12,698 nucleotides of DNA from DBFJGL01 sp048394785 (GTDB lineage Bacteria > Bacillota > Clostridia > Christensenellales > CAG-917), in assembly GCA_048394785.1 (NCBI GenBank), contig DBFJGL010000027.1, positions 1-12,698 of the forward strand. Reading direction: 5' to 3'. The notes beneath the pieces are model-generated. The model was not told the DNA's origin. It did not search any database and worked only from the letters and a program-made list of their open reading frames with translations. This document shows positions 1 through 8,272 of the stretch, piece by piece. The position numbers and the translations under genes are program-made. Positions within the stretch are counted from its first letter, which is position 1. The number at the start of each line of letters is the position of its first letter.

Positions 1-107
1 CTTTTACCGACCTTTCATTTTGCCGAATTTCTTTTCATCATATAAGGGATAAGCGTCGGGGGTTTATCAATTCTCGTTATTGTGATTGAATTGGAAAAGT
101 TGTTTGC
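1..107 (-). other. Sequence downstream of dapL, no feature recognised
   Basis: After the dapL TGA (110-108) I see no clear intrinsic terminator and no ORF with a ribosome binding site; short ATG-started frames near 40-10 close within a few codons. The cluster could end here by another mechanism or continue beyond the window. Confidence 0.4.
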
Positions 108-1307
108 TCAAAGCTCGGCGGCGCCTTTCTCAAACAGCAAACGGAACTTTTCCATCGCCTTCGCAGTATTCTCGGCGGTTGAGAATGCAGTCAGGCGGAA
201 AAACTTTTCCCCGTTTTTGCCGAAGCCCGCTCCCGGTGTTCCGACTACGCCAATCTCAGATAACAACATATCAAAAAACGCCCACGAGTCCATATCGTTA
301 GGACAACGAAGCCAAATGTACGGAGAATTTTTACCGCCCGTGTACCAAATACCAAGCTTATCCAGAGCAGATGTAATAATTTCTGCATTTTTCCGATAGC
401 AGGCAATACTTTCCTTTATTTGATTTCTTCCGTCTTTTGTAAATACTGCTTCCGCACCCTTTTGCACAATATAGGATACACCGTTGAATTTTGTAGTCTG
501 TCGGCGAAGCCACATATGATTCAGCTTCATTCCGTCAAATTCAAGCGTTTGAGGGACTACGGTATATCCGCAGCGAGTACCCGTAAACCCCGCTGTTTTC
601 GACAACGAACAAAATTCAATCGCACAATTCTTTGCACCGTCGATTTCAAAGATGCTGTGATTAAGGTCCTTATCCGCGATGAAAGCTTCATAAGCCGCGT
701 CAAATAAGATAATGGCGTGGTTGCGGAGCGCATAGTCCACCCAAAGCTTTAACTGCTCCCGATTGTAAACCGCTCCTGTGGGATTGTTGGGAGAGCAGAT
801 ATAAATTATATCCGCCAAAATCGAATAATCGGGCAGCGGCAGAAAACCGTTGCTTTCGTTTGCGTCTGCAAAAACTATTTTTCTGCCGTCCATTAAATTT
901 GTATCCACATACACGGGATATACGGGATCGGGAATCAAAACGGTATTCTCTTTGTCAAACAAGTCAAGAATATTGCCGAGGTCGCTTTTGGCTCCGTCGG
1001 AAACGAATATTTCAGAAAGCTCCAACGCAACGTTATGTTCGGCATAATAGGCTTGAATCTTCTCTCTGAGAAAATCATATCCCTGTTCCGGACCGTAACC
1101 GTGAAAGGTATCGGATTTCCCCATATCCTCTGCAGCCTGCCTCATTGCCTCTACGACCGAACTGCAAAGCGGCAGGGTGACGTCACCGATTCCCATGCGG
1201 ATGATTTCTTTTTCGGGATGCATTTTACCGAAAGCTCTTACCCGCCCTGCTATTTCCGAAAACAGGTAGCTCTCTGTCAGATTATTGTAGTTTATGTTTG
1301 TCTTCAC
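108..1307 (-). CDS. dapL: LL-diaminopimelate aminotransferase
   Basis: Converts tetrahydrodipicolinate directly to LL-diaminopimelate with glutamate as amino donor, bypassing the acylated intermediates of the DapD/DapC/DapE route. The 399-residue protein (family about 400-410) is a fold-type I PLP enzyme. NPTG (175-178), the PLP-ring Asp in FDAAY (203) and the Schiff-base Lys237 in SLSKTAGFTGTR are present, with phosphate-binding Arg245. The N-terminal NLTESYLFSEIAGRV and GIGDVTLPL are diagnostic of DapL over other aminotransferases. The start is GTG (1307) in a GTGA overlap with the dapF stop, with weak GAGG/AAGAGA upstream, typical of translational coupling. Its substrate and product sit on either side of its neighbour dapF's reaction. 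It is the last gene visible. Confidence 0.96.
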   Translation of the reverse strand: MKTNINYNNLTESYLFSEIAGRVRAFGKMHPEKEIIRMGIGDVTLPLCSSVVEAMRQAAEDMGKSDTFHGYGPEQGYDFLREKIQAYYAEHNVALELSEIFVSDGAKSDLGNILDLFDKENTVLIPDPVYPVYVDTNLMDGRKIVFADANESNGFLPLPDYSILADIIYICSPNNPTGAVYNREQLKLWVDYALRNHAIILFDAAYEAFIADKDLNHSIFEIDGAKNCAIEFCSLSKTAGFTGTRCGYTVVPQTLEFDGMKLNHMWLRRQTTKFNGVSYIVQKGAEAVFTKDGRNQIKESIACYRKNAEIITSALDKLGIWYTGGKNSPYIWLRCPNDMDSWAFFDMLLSEIGVVGTPGAGFGKNGEKFFRLTAFSTAENTAKAMEKFRLLFEKGAAEL

Positions 1308-2095
1308 TTCTCTTCAACCTCACATTCGCATATGGTTTCCGCCGGACCTGTCATCATCGCCACCCCCTCCGACAGCACCTTTATTTTCAGCTGTCCGCCG
1401 TCAAGGCAAACCGTAATCTCGCTTTCTTTGTCGCAAAAATCCGCCTGGACCGCCGCCGCAGCCGAGGCGCATGCCCCTGTACCGCAAGCCATGGTTATAC
1501 CGCTTCCGCGCTCCCAGACGCGCATCCTTATTGTATTTCGGTCAATCACCTGAACAAACTCCGTATTAACGCCGTCTTTGAAATACGGATGACGCTCCAA
1601 TTCCTTCCCCATTGTATCTACAGGGGCATCTTTGATATCCCCGACAAATACTACGGCGTGAGGATTTCCAACAGATACCGGCGTAACCGCGACGCTTCCG
1701 TAAGACGTGTCCAGCAACACAGGTCGATTAACAATGCACTTACCCATATTGACGGTTACTTCGTATACCTTGTTACCTATGGTTCTGAGCGTCAATTCCT
1801 TATTGCCTGACAGCGTTTCGATGGTCAGTTTTTTTCTGTCGGTATAGCCTTTATCAAAAACATATTTGCCCACACAACGTATACCGTTTCCGCACATCAA
1901 GGCTTCGCTGCCGTCGGCATTGAAAATCCTCATCTTAAAATCTGCGGTTGTTGACGGCGAAACGGTGATGATTCCGTCCGAACCTATTCCAAAATGTCTG
2001 TCCGACAATCTTTTGGATATATCGGACGGATTTTTCAATTCTCCGTAATGATACAAATAGTCGTTTCCCAGACCGTGCATTTTTGTAAAGTGCAT
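1304..2095 (-). CDS. dapF: Diaminopimelate epimerase
   Basis: Interconverts LL- and meso-diaminopimelate, the cofactor-free step giving the peptidoglycan cross-linker and lysine precursor. The 263-residue protein (family about 270-280) starts with the typical FTKMHGLGNDY and has SDRHFGIGSDG (31-41). Both active-site cysteines are present: Cys68 in CGNGIRC and Cys204 in ACGTGACA, the acid/base pair of this two-lobed fold. It is slightly short after residue 13, where a loop of a few residues seems trimmed. The ATG at 2095 has an excellent AGGAGGT 5 nt upstream, overlapping the remnant's TAG. Its TGA overlaps the dapL GTG by 4 nt, so it probably hands LL-diaminopimelate chemistry to a co-translated partner. 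Confidence 0.97.
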   Translation of the reverse strand: MHFTKMHGLGNDYLYHYGELKNPSDISKRLSDRHFGIGSDGIITVSPSTTADFKMRIFNADGSEALMCGNGIRCVGKYVFDKGYTDRKKLTIETLSGNKELTLRTIGNKVYEVTVNMGKCIVNRPVLLDTSYGSVAVTPVSVGNPHAVVFVGDIKDAPVDTMGKELERHPYFKDGVNTEFVQVIDRNTIRMRVWERGSGITMACGTGACASAAAAVQADFCDKESEITVCLDGGQLKIKVLSEGVAMMTGPAETICECEVEEK

Positions 2096-2105
2096 TGATT
2101 ACCTC

Positions 2106-2327
2106 CTACGAATCGATTGTCGAAACACCTGTCTTTGTTTCCACATCCCATAGCGCCTTAACGGCGGCAATGGATGCCGGCATTGTAATATTGTCTTCCG
2201 TTGCGCAGCGGCGAATCGCAACGCCGTCTTTATAACGTATCCCGCCCGAAAGAACGGCGCGAGCACAAATCGCATATCGCGTGTCCCGCTTTGATTGATT
2301 CGGGTTTTTCACTGCCTGCACGTTCAA
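2106..2327 (-). pseudogene. Probable remnant of carbamoyl-phosphate synthase large chain, C-terminal end
   Basis: This 73-codon open frame fills the whole gap between pyrG and dapF. Residues about 28-73 resemble the end of the methylglyoxal-synthase-like regulatory domain of CarB. KDGVAIRRCATEDNI lines up with the conserved pattern xDGxxIRRxAxExNI, followed by a short helix (AAVKALWDVE) and a VSTIDS tail like the CarB VKSLQE end. The comparison is from memory. The frame begins with TTG immediately after the pyrG TAA, in the pyrG frame, with no Shine-Dalgarno; nothing of the roughly 1000 upstream CarB residues is present. The likeliest reading is that carB once followed pyrG and was deleted, leaving its last codons. 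Alternatives are a tiny independently translated domain or an unrelated small protein. Its TAG stop overlaps the dapF ribosome binding site. Confidence 0.5.
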
Positions 2328-3956
2328 TTATTCCGCACATACTGCGTTGCCTCGCTGTCGATGATTGTTCAATGCGGCGCCCACGAATCCCTTGAACAGG
2401 GGGTGGGGCTTATTGGGACGGCTTTTGAATTCGGGATGATACTGAACACCGACATAAAAATCCTTATCGGTAAGTTCCACGGTTTCTATCAGCCTCCCGT
2501 CGGGCGATATGCCCGCCGGCGTCATTCCCGCCCTTTCAAACCTGTCGCGGTACTCGTTGTTAAACTCATATCTGTGGCGGTGCCTCTCGCTGATTTCCAA
2601 TAACCCATAACACTTTTCCAGTGTCGTGCCCCTTTTGACTTTACAAGGATAGGCACCGAGTCGGAGCGTGCCTCCTTTATCGACCTCGTCGCTCTGTCCC
2701 GGCATAAAGTCAATGACCTTATTTGCGCACGCCTCGTCGAATTCACCGGAGTTGGCATCAGGAATTCCCAAAACGTTTCTTGCATATTCGATGACGGCAA
2801 TCTGCATACCGAGGCAAATGCCGAAATAAGGGACTTGATGTTCTCTTGCATATTTTGCGGCAAGAATCATTCCTTCAATTCCTCTGTCTCCGAAGCCGCC
2901 GGGGACAATGATGCCGTCCACGTTACGCAGCTTTTCGTCTGTATTTTCCGTTGTAATCTGCTCGGAATCGATCCAATGAATTTTGACGTGTGCATTATGA
3001 CTGTACCCTGCGTGTCGGAGGGCTTCGGCCACCGATAAATACGCATCGTGAAGCTCTGTATATTTGCCGACCAACCCTATCTGCACACAATCCGTACGAG
3101 CCTTAATCCCTGCTACCATTGCAGTCCAATCTTTCAAGTCGGGCGCCCGAGTCTTAAGCCCCAGCTCTCTGCACACAACCTCGGAAAAATTTGCCTTTTC
3201 CAACATGAGCGGCGCTTCGTAGAGAATCGGCAAAGTGATGTTTTCTATCACGCAGTCCGGTTTTACATTGCAGAACATGGAGATTTTTTTGAAAATGGCT
3301 TCTTCCAGCGGCTTATCGCAGCGAAGAACAATAATATCGGGATTGATGCCCATACCTCTCAATTCCTTCACGGAGTGCTGCGTGGGTTTTGATTTGTGTT
3401 CGTCCGAACCGCTCAAAAAAGGAACCAGCGTCACATGAATAAACAGGCTGTTTCCACGTCCTGCCTCAAGGGAAATTTGCCGAACCGCCTCCAAAAAAGG
3501 CTGAGACTCGATATCTCCGATGGTACCGCCGATTTCCGTAATCACCACGTCCGCATCGGTCTGCTTCCCCACACGGTATACAAATGCTTTAATCTCATCC
3601 GTTATATGCGGAATCACCTGAACGGTAGATCCGAGGTATTCGCCGCGACGCTCCTTATTCAGCACATTCCAATATACCTTTCCCGTGGTAAGGTTGGAAT
3701 ACTTATTTAAGTCTTCGTCAATAAAACGCTCGTAATGTCCGAGGTCAAGGTCGGTTTCGGCGCCGTCTTCCGTCACATATACTTCGCCGTGCTGATAGGG
3801 ACTCATCGTGCCCGGGTCGACATTGATATAAGGGTCCAGCTTTTGTGCGGCTACTTTCAGCCCTCTCGCTTTTAATAACCTGCCGAGCGATGCCGCCGTA
3901 ATTCCTTTTCCGAGACCGGACACAACGCCGCCCGTTACAAAAATATATTTCGTCAT
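2328..3956 (-). CDS. pyrG: CTP synthase (glutamine-hydrolysing)
   Basis: Aminates UTP to CTP using ATP and glutamine, the last step of pyrimidine nucleotide synthesis. The 542-residue protein has the normal two-domain family layout. The N-terminal synthase domain opens with MTKYIFVTGGVVSGLGKG (P-loop-like, 9-18), then KLDPYINVDPGTMSPYQHGEVYV and the EIGGTIGDIES metal-site region (141-151). The C-terminal class I amidotransferase has GGFGDRG (353-359), Cys381 in GICLGMQ and His507/Glu509 in YHPEF. The ATG at 3956 is chosen because GAGGT, overlapping the guaA stop, lies 8 nt upstream. The TAA at 2330-2328 is followed, in the same frame, by the carB-like remnant, so read-through would add a 73-residue tail; nothing shows that this happens. 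Confidence 0.97.
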   Translation of the reverse strand: MTKYIFVTGGVVSGLGKGITAASLGRLLKARGLKVAAQKLDPYINVDPGTMSPYQHGEVYVTEDGAETDLDLGHYERFIDEDLNKYSNLTTGKVYWNVLNKERRGEYLGSTVQVIPHITDEIKAFVYRVGKQTDADVVITEIGGTIGDIESQPFLEAVRQISLEAGRGNSLFIHVTLVPFLSGSDEHKSKPTQHSVKELRGMGINPDIIVLRCDKPLEEAIFKKISMFCNVKPDCVIENITLPILYEAPLMLEKANFSEVVCRELGLKTRAPDLKDWTAMVAGIKARTDCVQIGLVGKYTELHDAYLSVAEALRHAGYSHNAHVKIHWIDSEQITTENTDEKLRNVDGIIVPGGFGDRGIEGMILAAKYAREHQVPYFGICLGMQIAVIEYARNVLGIPDANSGEFDEACANKVIDFMPGQSDEVDKGGTLRLGAYPCKVKRGTTLEKCYGLLEISERHRHRYEFNNEYRDRFERAGMTPAGISPDGRLIETVELTDKDFYVGVQYHPEFKSRPNKPHPLFKGFVGAALNNHRQRGNAVCAE

Positions 3957-3967
3957 ATTACTATACC

Positions 3968-5503
3968 TCACTCCCACTCCACTGTTGCCGGAGGCTTTGA
4001 CGTGACGTCATAGACAACCCGTGTTATTTGCTTAATTTCATTGGTAATTCTGGAACTTGCCCGTTCAATCGTTTCATATGGCAAACGAGTCCATTCCGCC
4101 GTCATAAAATCATCTGTGGTTACCGCTCTGAGCGCAACGGTGTATCCGTATGTCCTCGCATCGCCCTTCACGCCAACGCTCCGCAAATCCGTCAGCACCG
4201 CAAAATATTGACTTGATATCTCCGCATCATCGGTTTTTTCGATTTCTTCACGGAAAACAGCGTCCGCATCGCGAAGTATACCCAGCTTTTCCTTTGTTAT
4301 TTCTCCGATTATTCTTACCGCGAGTCCGGGACCGGGAAACGGTTGTCTATATACCAATTCCTTTGGCAAACCGAGACGGTTGCCGACCTCCCTGACCTCG
4401 TCTTTGAAAAGACAGGCAAGCGGCTCTGCAATGCTGTCAAAGGCAATCGCGTCGGGAAGCCCTCCTACATTGTGATGGCTTTTAATCGTTGCGGAATCAC
4501 CCTTGCCGCTTTCCACAACGTCGGGATAAATCGTACCTTGCGCAAGCACGTCGATTTCTCCTAATCTTTCGGCTTCTTCTTCAAAAACGCGAATAAATTC
4601 CTCGCCTATGATTTTTCGCTTTTGCTCGGGCTCGGTAATGCCTGACAGTTTTCTCAAAAAACGCTTTTCGGCATTCACGCGAATCAAGTTCATACCGAAC
4701 CTGCCCTTAAAGGTTTCTTCTACAAAATCTCCCTCTCCTTTTCGCAGTAATCCATGGTCTACGAAGACGCAGTTGAGATTTTCTCCGATTGCTCTATGCA
4801 ACAGTGCCGCCGCTACGGATGAATCGACGCCGCCGGAAAGAGCAAGCAGTACCTTTTTGTCTTTCAGCTCGGTTTTGTATTTTTCTATAGAACTCGCGAT
4901 GAAATCGTCCATTTTCCATTCGCCCCCGCAAGAACAAATGCGGTAAATGAAATTGTGCAACATCGCGGCGCCGTATTCGGTGTGAGCAACCTCCGGGTGA
5001 AACTGCACGCCGTAAAGCTTGCGTCTATCGTCGCACATCGCCGCGCAGGGACATTTGATTGTAGAGGCAATTACCGAAAACCCCTCGGGAATCTCCTTGA
5101 TAAAATCGGTGTGACTCATCCAGCAAATGCTTTTGTCGGGTACATTTTCAAATAAGGGACTTTGCAGAATTGCAACCTCCGTTTTCCCGTATTCGCTGGA
5201 ATTTTCGGCACTGCATATTGTGCCGCCGGTCAAATATGCCATAAGCTGCGCGCCATAGCAGATACCTAAAATCGGAATGCCGAGGTTCAATACGGCGGCG
5301 TCGCAGCGAGGAGACGTTTTGTCATACACACTGTTCGGTCCGCCTGTGAAAATAATACCTTTGTAACCCTCGCGCCGAATTTCTTCTGCCGAAATTTTGT
5401 TGTACCGTTTTATCTCGGCATAAACACGGTGTTCCCGCACGCGTCTTGCAATCAGTTGGTTGTACTGTCCGCCAAAGTCCAGAACAAGGATTTTTTCCTG
5501 CAT
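3968..5503 (-). CDS. guaA: GMP synthase (glutamine-hydrolysing)
   Basis: Converts XMP to GMP with ATP and glutamine amide nitrogen. Three domains are visible in one 511-residue chain. The class I glutamine amidotransferase has GGPNSVY (54-60), Cys82 in GICYGAQ, and the His169/Glu171 pair in FHPEV. The ATP-pyrophosphatase has the PP-loop SGGVDSS (223-229). The C-terminal dimerisation domain ends in VTSKPPATVEWE, the invariant family end. I prefer the ATG at 5503, giving MQEKILVLDFGGQ with AGGTGA 5 nt upstream. An alternative GTG three codons upstream (5512) would sit on that ribosome binding site. It lies 15 nt after purB and 11 nt before pyrG, whose ribosome binding site overlaps its TGA. No IMP dehydrogenase (guaB) is visible here, so XMP must come from a gene elsewhere. 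Confidence 0.97.
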   Translation of the reverse strand: MQEKILVLDFGGQYNQLIARRVREHRVYAEIKRYNKISAEEIRREGYKGIIFTGGPNSVYDKTSPRCDAAVLNLGIPILGICYGAQLMAYLTGGTICSAENSSEYGKTEVAILQSPLFENVPDKSICWMSHTDFIKEIPEGFSVIASTIKCPCAAMCDDRRKLYGVQFHPEVAHTEYGAAMLHNFIYRICSCGGEWKMDDFIASSIEKYKTELKDKKVLLALSGGVDSSVAAALLHRAIGENLNCVFVDHGLLRKGEGDFVEETFKGRFGMNLIRVNAEKRFLRKLSGITEPEQKRKIIGEEFIRVFEEEAERLGEIDVLAQGTIYPDVVESGKGDSATIKSHHNVGGLPDAIAFDSIAEPLACLFKDEVREVGNRLGLPKELVYRQPFPGPGLAVRIIGEITKEKLGILRDADAVFREEIEKTDDAEISSQYFAVLTDLRSVGVKGDARTYGYTVALRAVTTDDFMTAEWTRLPYETIERASSRITNEIKQITRVVYDVTSKPPATVEWE

Positions 5504-5518
5504 TCGACTCACCTGCCC

Positions 5519-6934
5519 TCAGATTTCAATATTCGCCGTTTTTCTGTCAATGCCGGAAATGAGAGAATTCACTTCCGCAAGGTACCGTTCTACCTGTTCC
5601 GCACATCTGCCGACGTATTTTTCCGGTTTCAGAAGTTTCTTCATCTCGTCCTCCGTGAGGCAAAACTCCGGCTCCGCGCTCAGATAACGAAGCAAATTGC
5701 ATTCACCGCCGTTTTTCATTTCATCGGTTGCCTTCATAGAACATACGCGAATGATTTCATGAACCTGCTGACGGTCGCCGCCGTGCTTTACGGCTTCCAT
5801 CATCAAGTTCTCCGTTGCGATAAACGGCAGATACGCATTAACCGTTTTCTCGATTATCTTCTCATTGACGTAAAGTCCATCCGTTACGTTCTGCGCAAGA
5901 CGAAGAATAGCGTCGGCGCAGAGGAATCCCTCCGGCATGGAAATTCGGCGGTTTGCAGAGTCGTCAAGCGTTCGTTCGAGCCATTGCGTTGATGCGTTCA
6001 TTGCTGCATTTGCGGCATCGGATATCAAATATCTTGCCAGAGAGCATATGCGCTCGCAACGCATGGGATTGCGTTTGTACGCCATTGCGGAAGAACCAAT
6101 CTGATTGTTCTCAAAAGGTTCTTCCACTTGTCTGTCGTGTTGGAGCAGGCGAATATCGTTTGCCATCTTATAACAGCTCTGAGCAATGGAAGAAAGGCAG
6201 TTGAGTATTCTGCCGTCAAGTTTTCTCGGATAAGTTTGAGAACATACCGAATAGAATTTTGCGAATCCGAAATCATCGGCAATCAGACGGTTCATTTCAT
6301 CGATTTTTGCCGTATCGCCGTCAAAGAGTTCCGCAAAACTTGCCTCAGTACCGGTAGTGCCGCGGCATCCGAGAAACTTCATATTGGCAAGAACAAAATC
6401 AATTTCTTCCAAATCGCTCATAAAGTCCTGCATCCAAAGAGTTGCCCTCTTTCCCACCGTTACAAGTTGAGCCGGCTGATAGTGCGTGTAGCCGAGCGTC
6501 GGGGTATCTTTGTATTTTCTTGCAAAATCCGCAAGATTTGCCGAAACTTTGAGCAACTCCGCTCGCAGATAACGCAGAGCGTCTCGGTAAATCACAATAT
6601 CCGCGTTGTCCGTGACATAGCAGCTGGTAGCTCCGAGATGTATTATTCCGGCTGCCTCGGGAGCCGCTTTCCCATAGGCAAATATGTGAGCCATGACGTC
6701 ATGCCGAACTTCCTTTTCTCTTTGCTTTACACATTCGTAATCTATATCCGCAATATGGTTTTCAAGTGCCTCCACCTGTTCACACGTAATCGGAAGACCG
6801 AGTTTCATTTCCGCTTTTGCAAGGGAAACCCATAGCTTGCGCCATGTCTGATATCGGGTATCGGCGGAAAACAATCCGAGCATATATTCGGAAGCATATC
6901 GTGATGATAAGGGGGATTCATATCTGTTTGTCAT
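5519..6934 (-). CDS. purB: Adenylosuccinate lyase
   Basis: Cleaves adenylosuccinate to AMP plus fumarate, and SAICAR to AICAR in de novo purine synthesis. It acts directly after PurA, whose gene it overlaps by 4 nt; its ribosome binding site GAGGAG lies inside the purA 3' end. The 471-residue length and the N-terminal LSSRYASEYMLGLFS with TWRKLW place it with the longer lyases that resemble the human enzyme, not the short Bacillus PurB (about 430). Catalytic features seen: a His in THYQPAQ (151), the ATSCYVTDNAD substrate loop (102-112), and the fumarase/aspartase superfamily signature SSAMAYKRNPMRCE (281-294) with the active-site serine pair. An Ala stands where the human enzyme has Pro in AMPYK, a mild change. 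Its stop is 15 nt before the guaA start. Confidence 0.96.
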   Translation of the reverse strand: MTNRYESPLSSRYASEYMLGLFSADTRYQTWRKLWVSLAKAEMKLGLPITCEQVEALENHIADIDYECVKQREKEVRHDVMAHIFAYGKAAPEAAGIIHLGATSCYVTDNADIVIYRDALRYLRAELLKVSANLADFARKYKDTPTLGYTHYQPAQLVTVGKRATLWMQDFMSDLEEIDFVLANMKFLGCRGTTGTEASFAELFDGDTAKIDEMNRLIADDFGFAKFYSVCSQTYPRKLDGRILNCLSSIAQSCYKMANDIRLLQHDRQVEEPFENNQIGSSAMAYKRNPMRCERICSLARYLISDAANAAMNASTQWLERTLDDSANRRISMPEGFLCADAILRLAQNVTDGLYVNEKIIEKTVNAYLPFIATENLMMEAVKHGGDRQQVHEIIRVCSMKATDEMKNGGECNLLRYLSAEPEFCLTEDEMKKLLKPEKYVGRCAEQVERYLAEVNSLISGIDRKTANIEI

Positions 6935-8223
6935 ACTTCATTCTCCTCGTGTCTGATAATAATACTTTCTCTTTCCGGTCCAACCGAAATATAACCGATG
7001 CGGCATCCAACCGACTTTTCAATAAAGCTCACATAATCTTTTGCGGCCTGCGGGAGCTTATCCCATTCACGGATATTGGAAATATCACACCTCCAACCGT
7101 CAAAATAATCTATAACGGGCGTCGCCTCTTTCAGTGCCGTCGGGAACGGGAAACGCGTAATTCTCTTCCCGTCAAGCATATAGGCAGTGCAGACAGGGAT
7201 TTTATCCATACCGCTCAGCACATCGAGCTTTGTAATCGCGATTTCCGTTGCCGCCTGCACCTCGATGCCATATGCTGTGGCGACAACGTCAAATGCGCCG
7301 ACTCTGCGCGGCCGTCCGGTCTTGGCGCCGTATTCGCCGCCTGCCTCGCGGAGTTTATCCGCTTCTTCCCCGAACATCTCCGAAACAAACGGACCTTCTC
7401 CGACGCAGGTGGAATAGGCTTTGACAATGCCAAGGACTCGGTCAATCTTCGCCCCGGGAAAGCCCGAACCAATCGGAGCATACGCCGCCGTTGTATTTGA
7501 TGAGGTTGTGTAAGGGTAAATGCCATAGTCCAAATCGCGCAAAGAACCAAGCTGTGCTTCAAACAGAATTTTCTTTCCCTCTTTGGATACCGTTTTTAAG
7601 TATTCACCCGTATCACCGATAAAAGGCTTGATTTTTTCGCAATATTCAGTCAGCCATTCATCAAGCATCTTCTCCGTATAAGGCTTGGCGCCATACACTT
7701 TTGTTAAAATGAGGTTTTTCCACTGCATAATGTCAAGCAGGTGATTTTTCAGCTCCTCAGGATAAAACAACTCGCCGGCAAGAATCGTCTTTTTCTGATA
7801 CTTATCCGAATAGAACGGCGCGATTCCTTGTTTGGTAGAGCCGTATTTTTTATCCGCAAGCCGCATTTCCTCAAGCTCATCCATATCTCTGTGCCAAGGC
7901 AGCAGCAGTGAAGCCCTGTCACTGATTTTCAAGTTATCCGGAGTGATTTTCACACCGTTTGCCGCGATACTCTCGATTTCCTTCCACAGATTTTCGGGGT
8001 CTAGCGCAACGCCGTTGCCAAGGATATTCATTACGCCATCTCTGAAAATTCCCGACGGAAGCAGATGCAGCGCAAATTTTCCTTTGTCATTGATAACCGT
8101 ATGTCCGGCATTTCCGCCTCCCTGAAAACGGACAACCACATCATAATCTCCGGTCAGAAGGTCTACCATTCTCCCTTTGCCTTCGTCACCCCAGTTGATT
8201 CCAACGATTGCACAGTTTGCCAT
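6931..8223 (-). CDS. purA: Adenylosuccinate synthetase
   Basis: Joins IMP and aspartate with GTP hydrolysis to form adenylosuccinate, the first committed step to AMP. The 430-residue protein starts MANCAIVGINWGDEGKG from an ATG with a strong AAGGAGG 8 nt upstream; an in-frame extension of 22 codons has no such support. The phosphate-binding loop GDEGKG (12-17, catalytic Asp13) and GGNAGHT (36-42, catalytic His41) are intact, as are the TGRPRR nucleotide-binding segment and the C-terminal GCRIGYISVGPER. The family version is divergent: NWGDEGKGR, GSTKQGIAPFYSDK and FEAQLGSLRDLDYG replace the E. coli-type QWGDEGKGK, GTTxRGIGPAYxDK and FEGAQGxxLD. From memory this variant is typical of Clostridia, which supports the lineage guess. 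Its stop overlaps the purB start as ATGA (6934-6931), so the two are likely translationally coupled. Confidence 0.97.
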   Translation of the reverse strand: MANCAIVGINWGDEGKGRMVDLLTGDYDVVVRFQGGGNAGHTVINDKGKFALHLLPSGIFRDGVMNILGNGVALDPENLWKEIESIAANGVKITPDNLKISDRASLLLPWHRDMDELEEMRLADKKYGSTKQGIAPFYSDKYQKKTILAGELFYPEELKNHLLDIMQWKNLILTKVYGAKPYTEKMLDEWLTEYCEKIKPFIGDTGEYLKTVSKEGKKILFEAQLGSLRDLDYGIYPYTTSSNTTAAYAPIGSGFPGAKIDRVLGIVKAYSTCVGEGPFVSEMFGEEADKLREAGGEYGAKTGRPRRVGAFDVVATAYGIEVQAATEIAITKLDVLSGMDKIPVCTAYMLDGKRITRFPFPTALKEATPVIDYFDGWRCDISNIREWDKLPQAAKDYVSFIEKSVGCRIGYISVGPERESIIIRHEENEV

Positions 8224-8272
8224 AACGCCACCCTCCTTCAAATATGTTTTTCCATCATTATGAATCTCTCTT

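Noticed and set aside
6692..6703. 12-bp palindrome CATGACGTCATG, and TGACGTCA at 4003-4010
   Set aside because: Both lie within conserved coding sequence (RHDVMAH of purB and YDVTS of guaA), far from any promoter, so amino-acid constraint explains them well enough.
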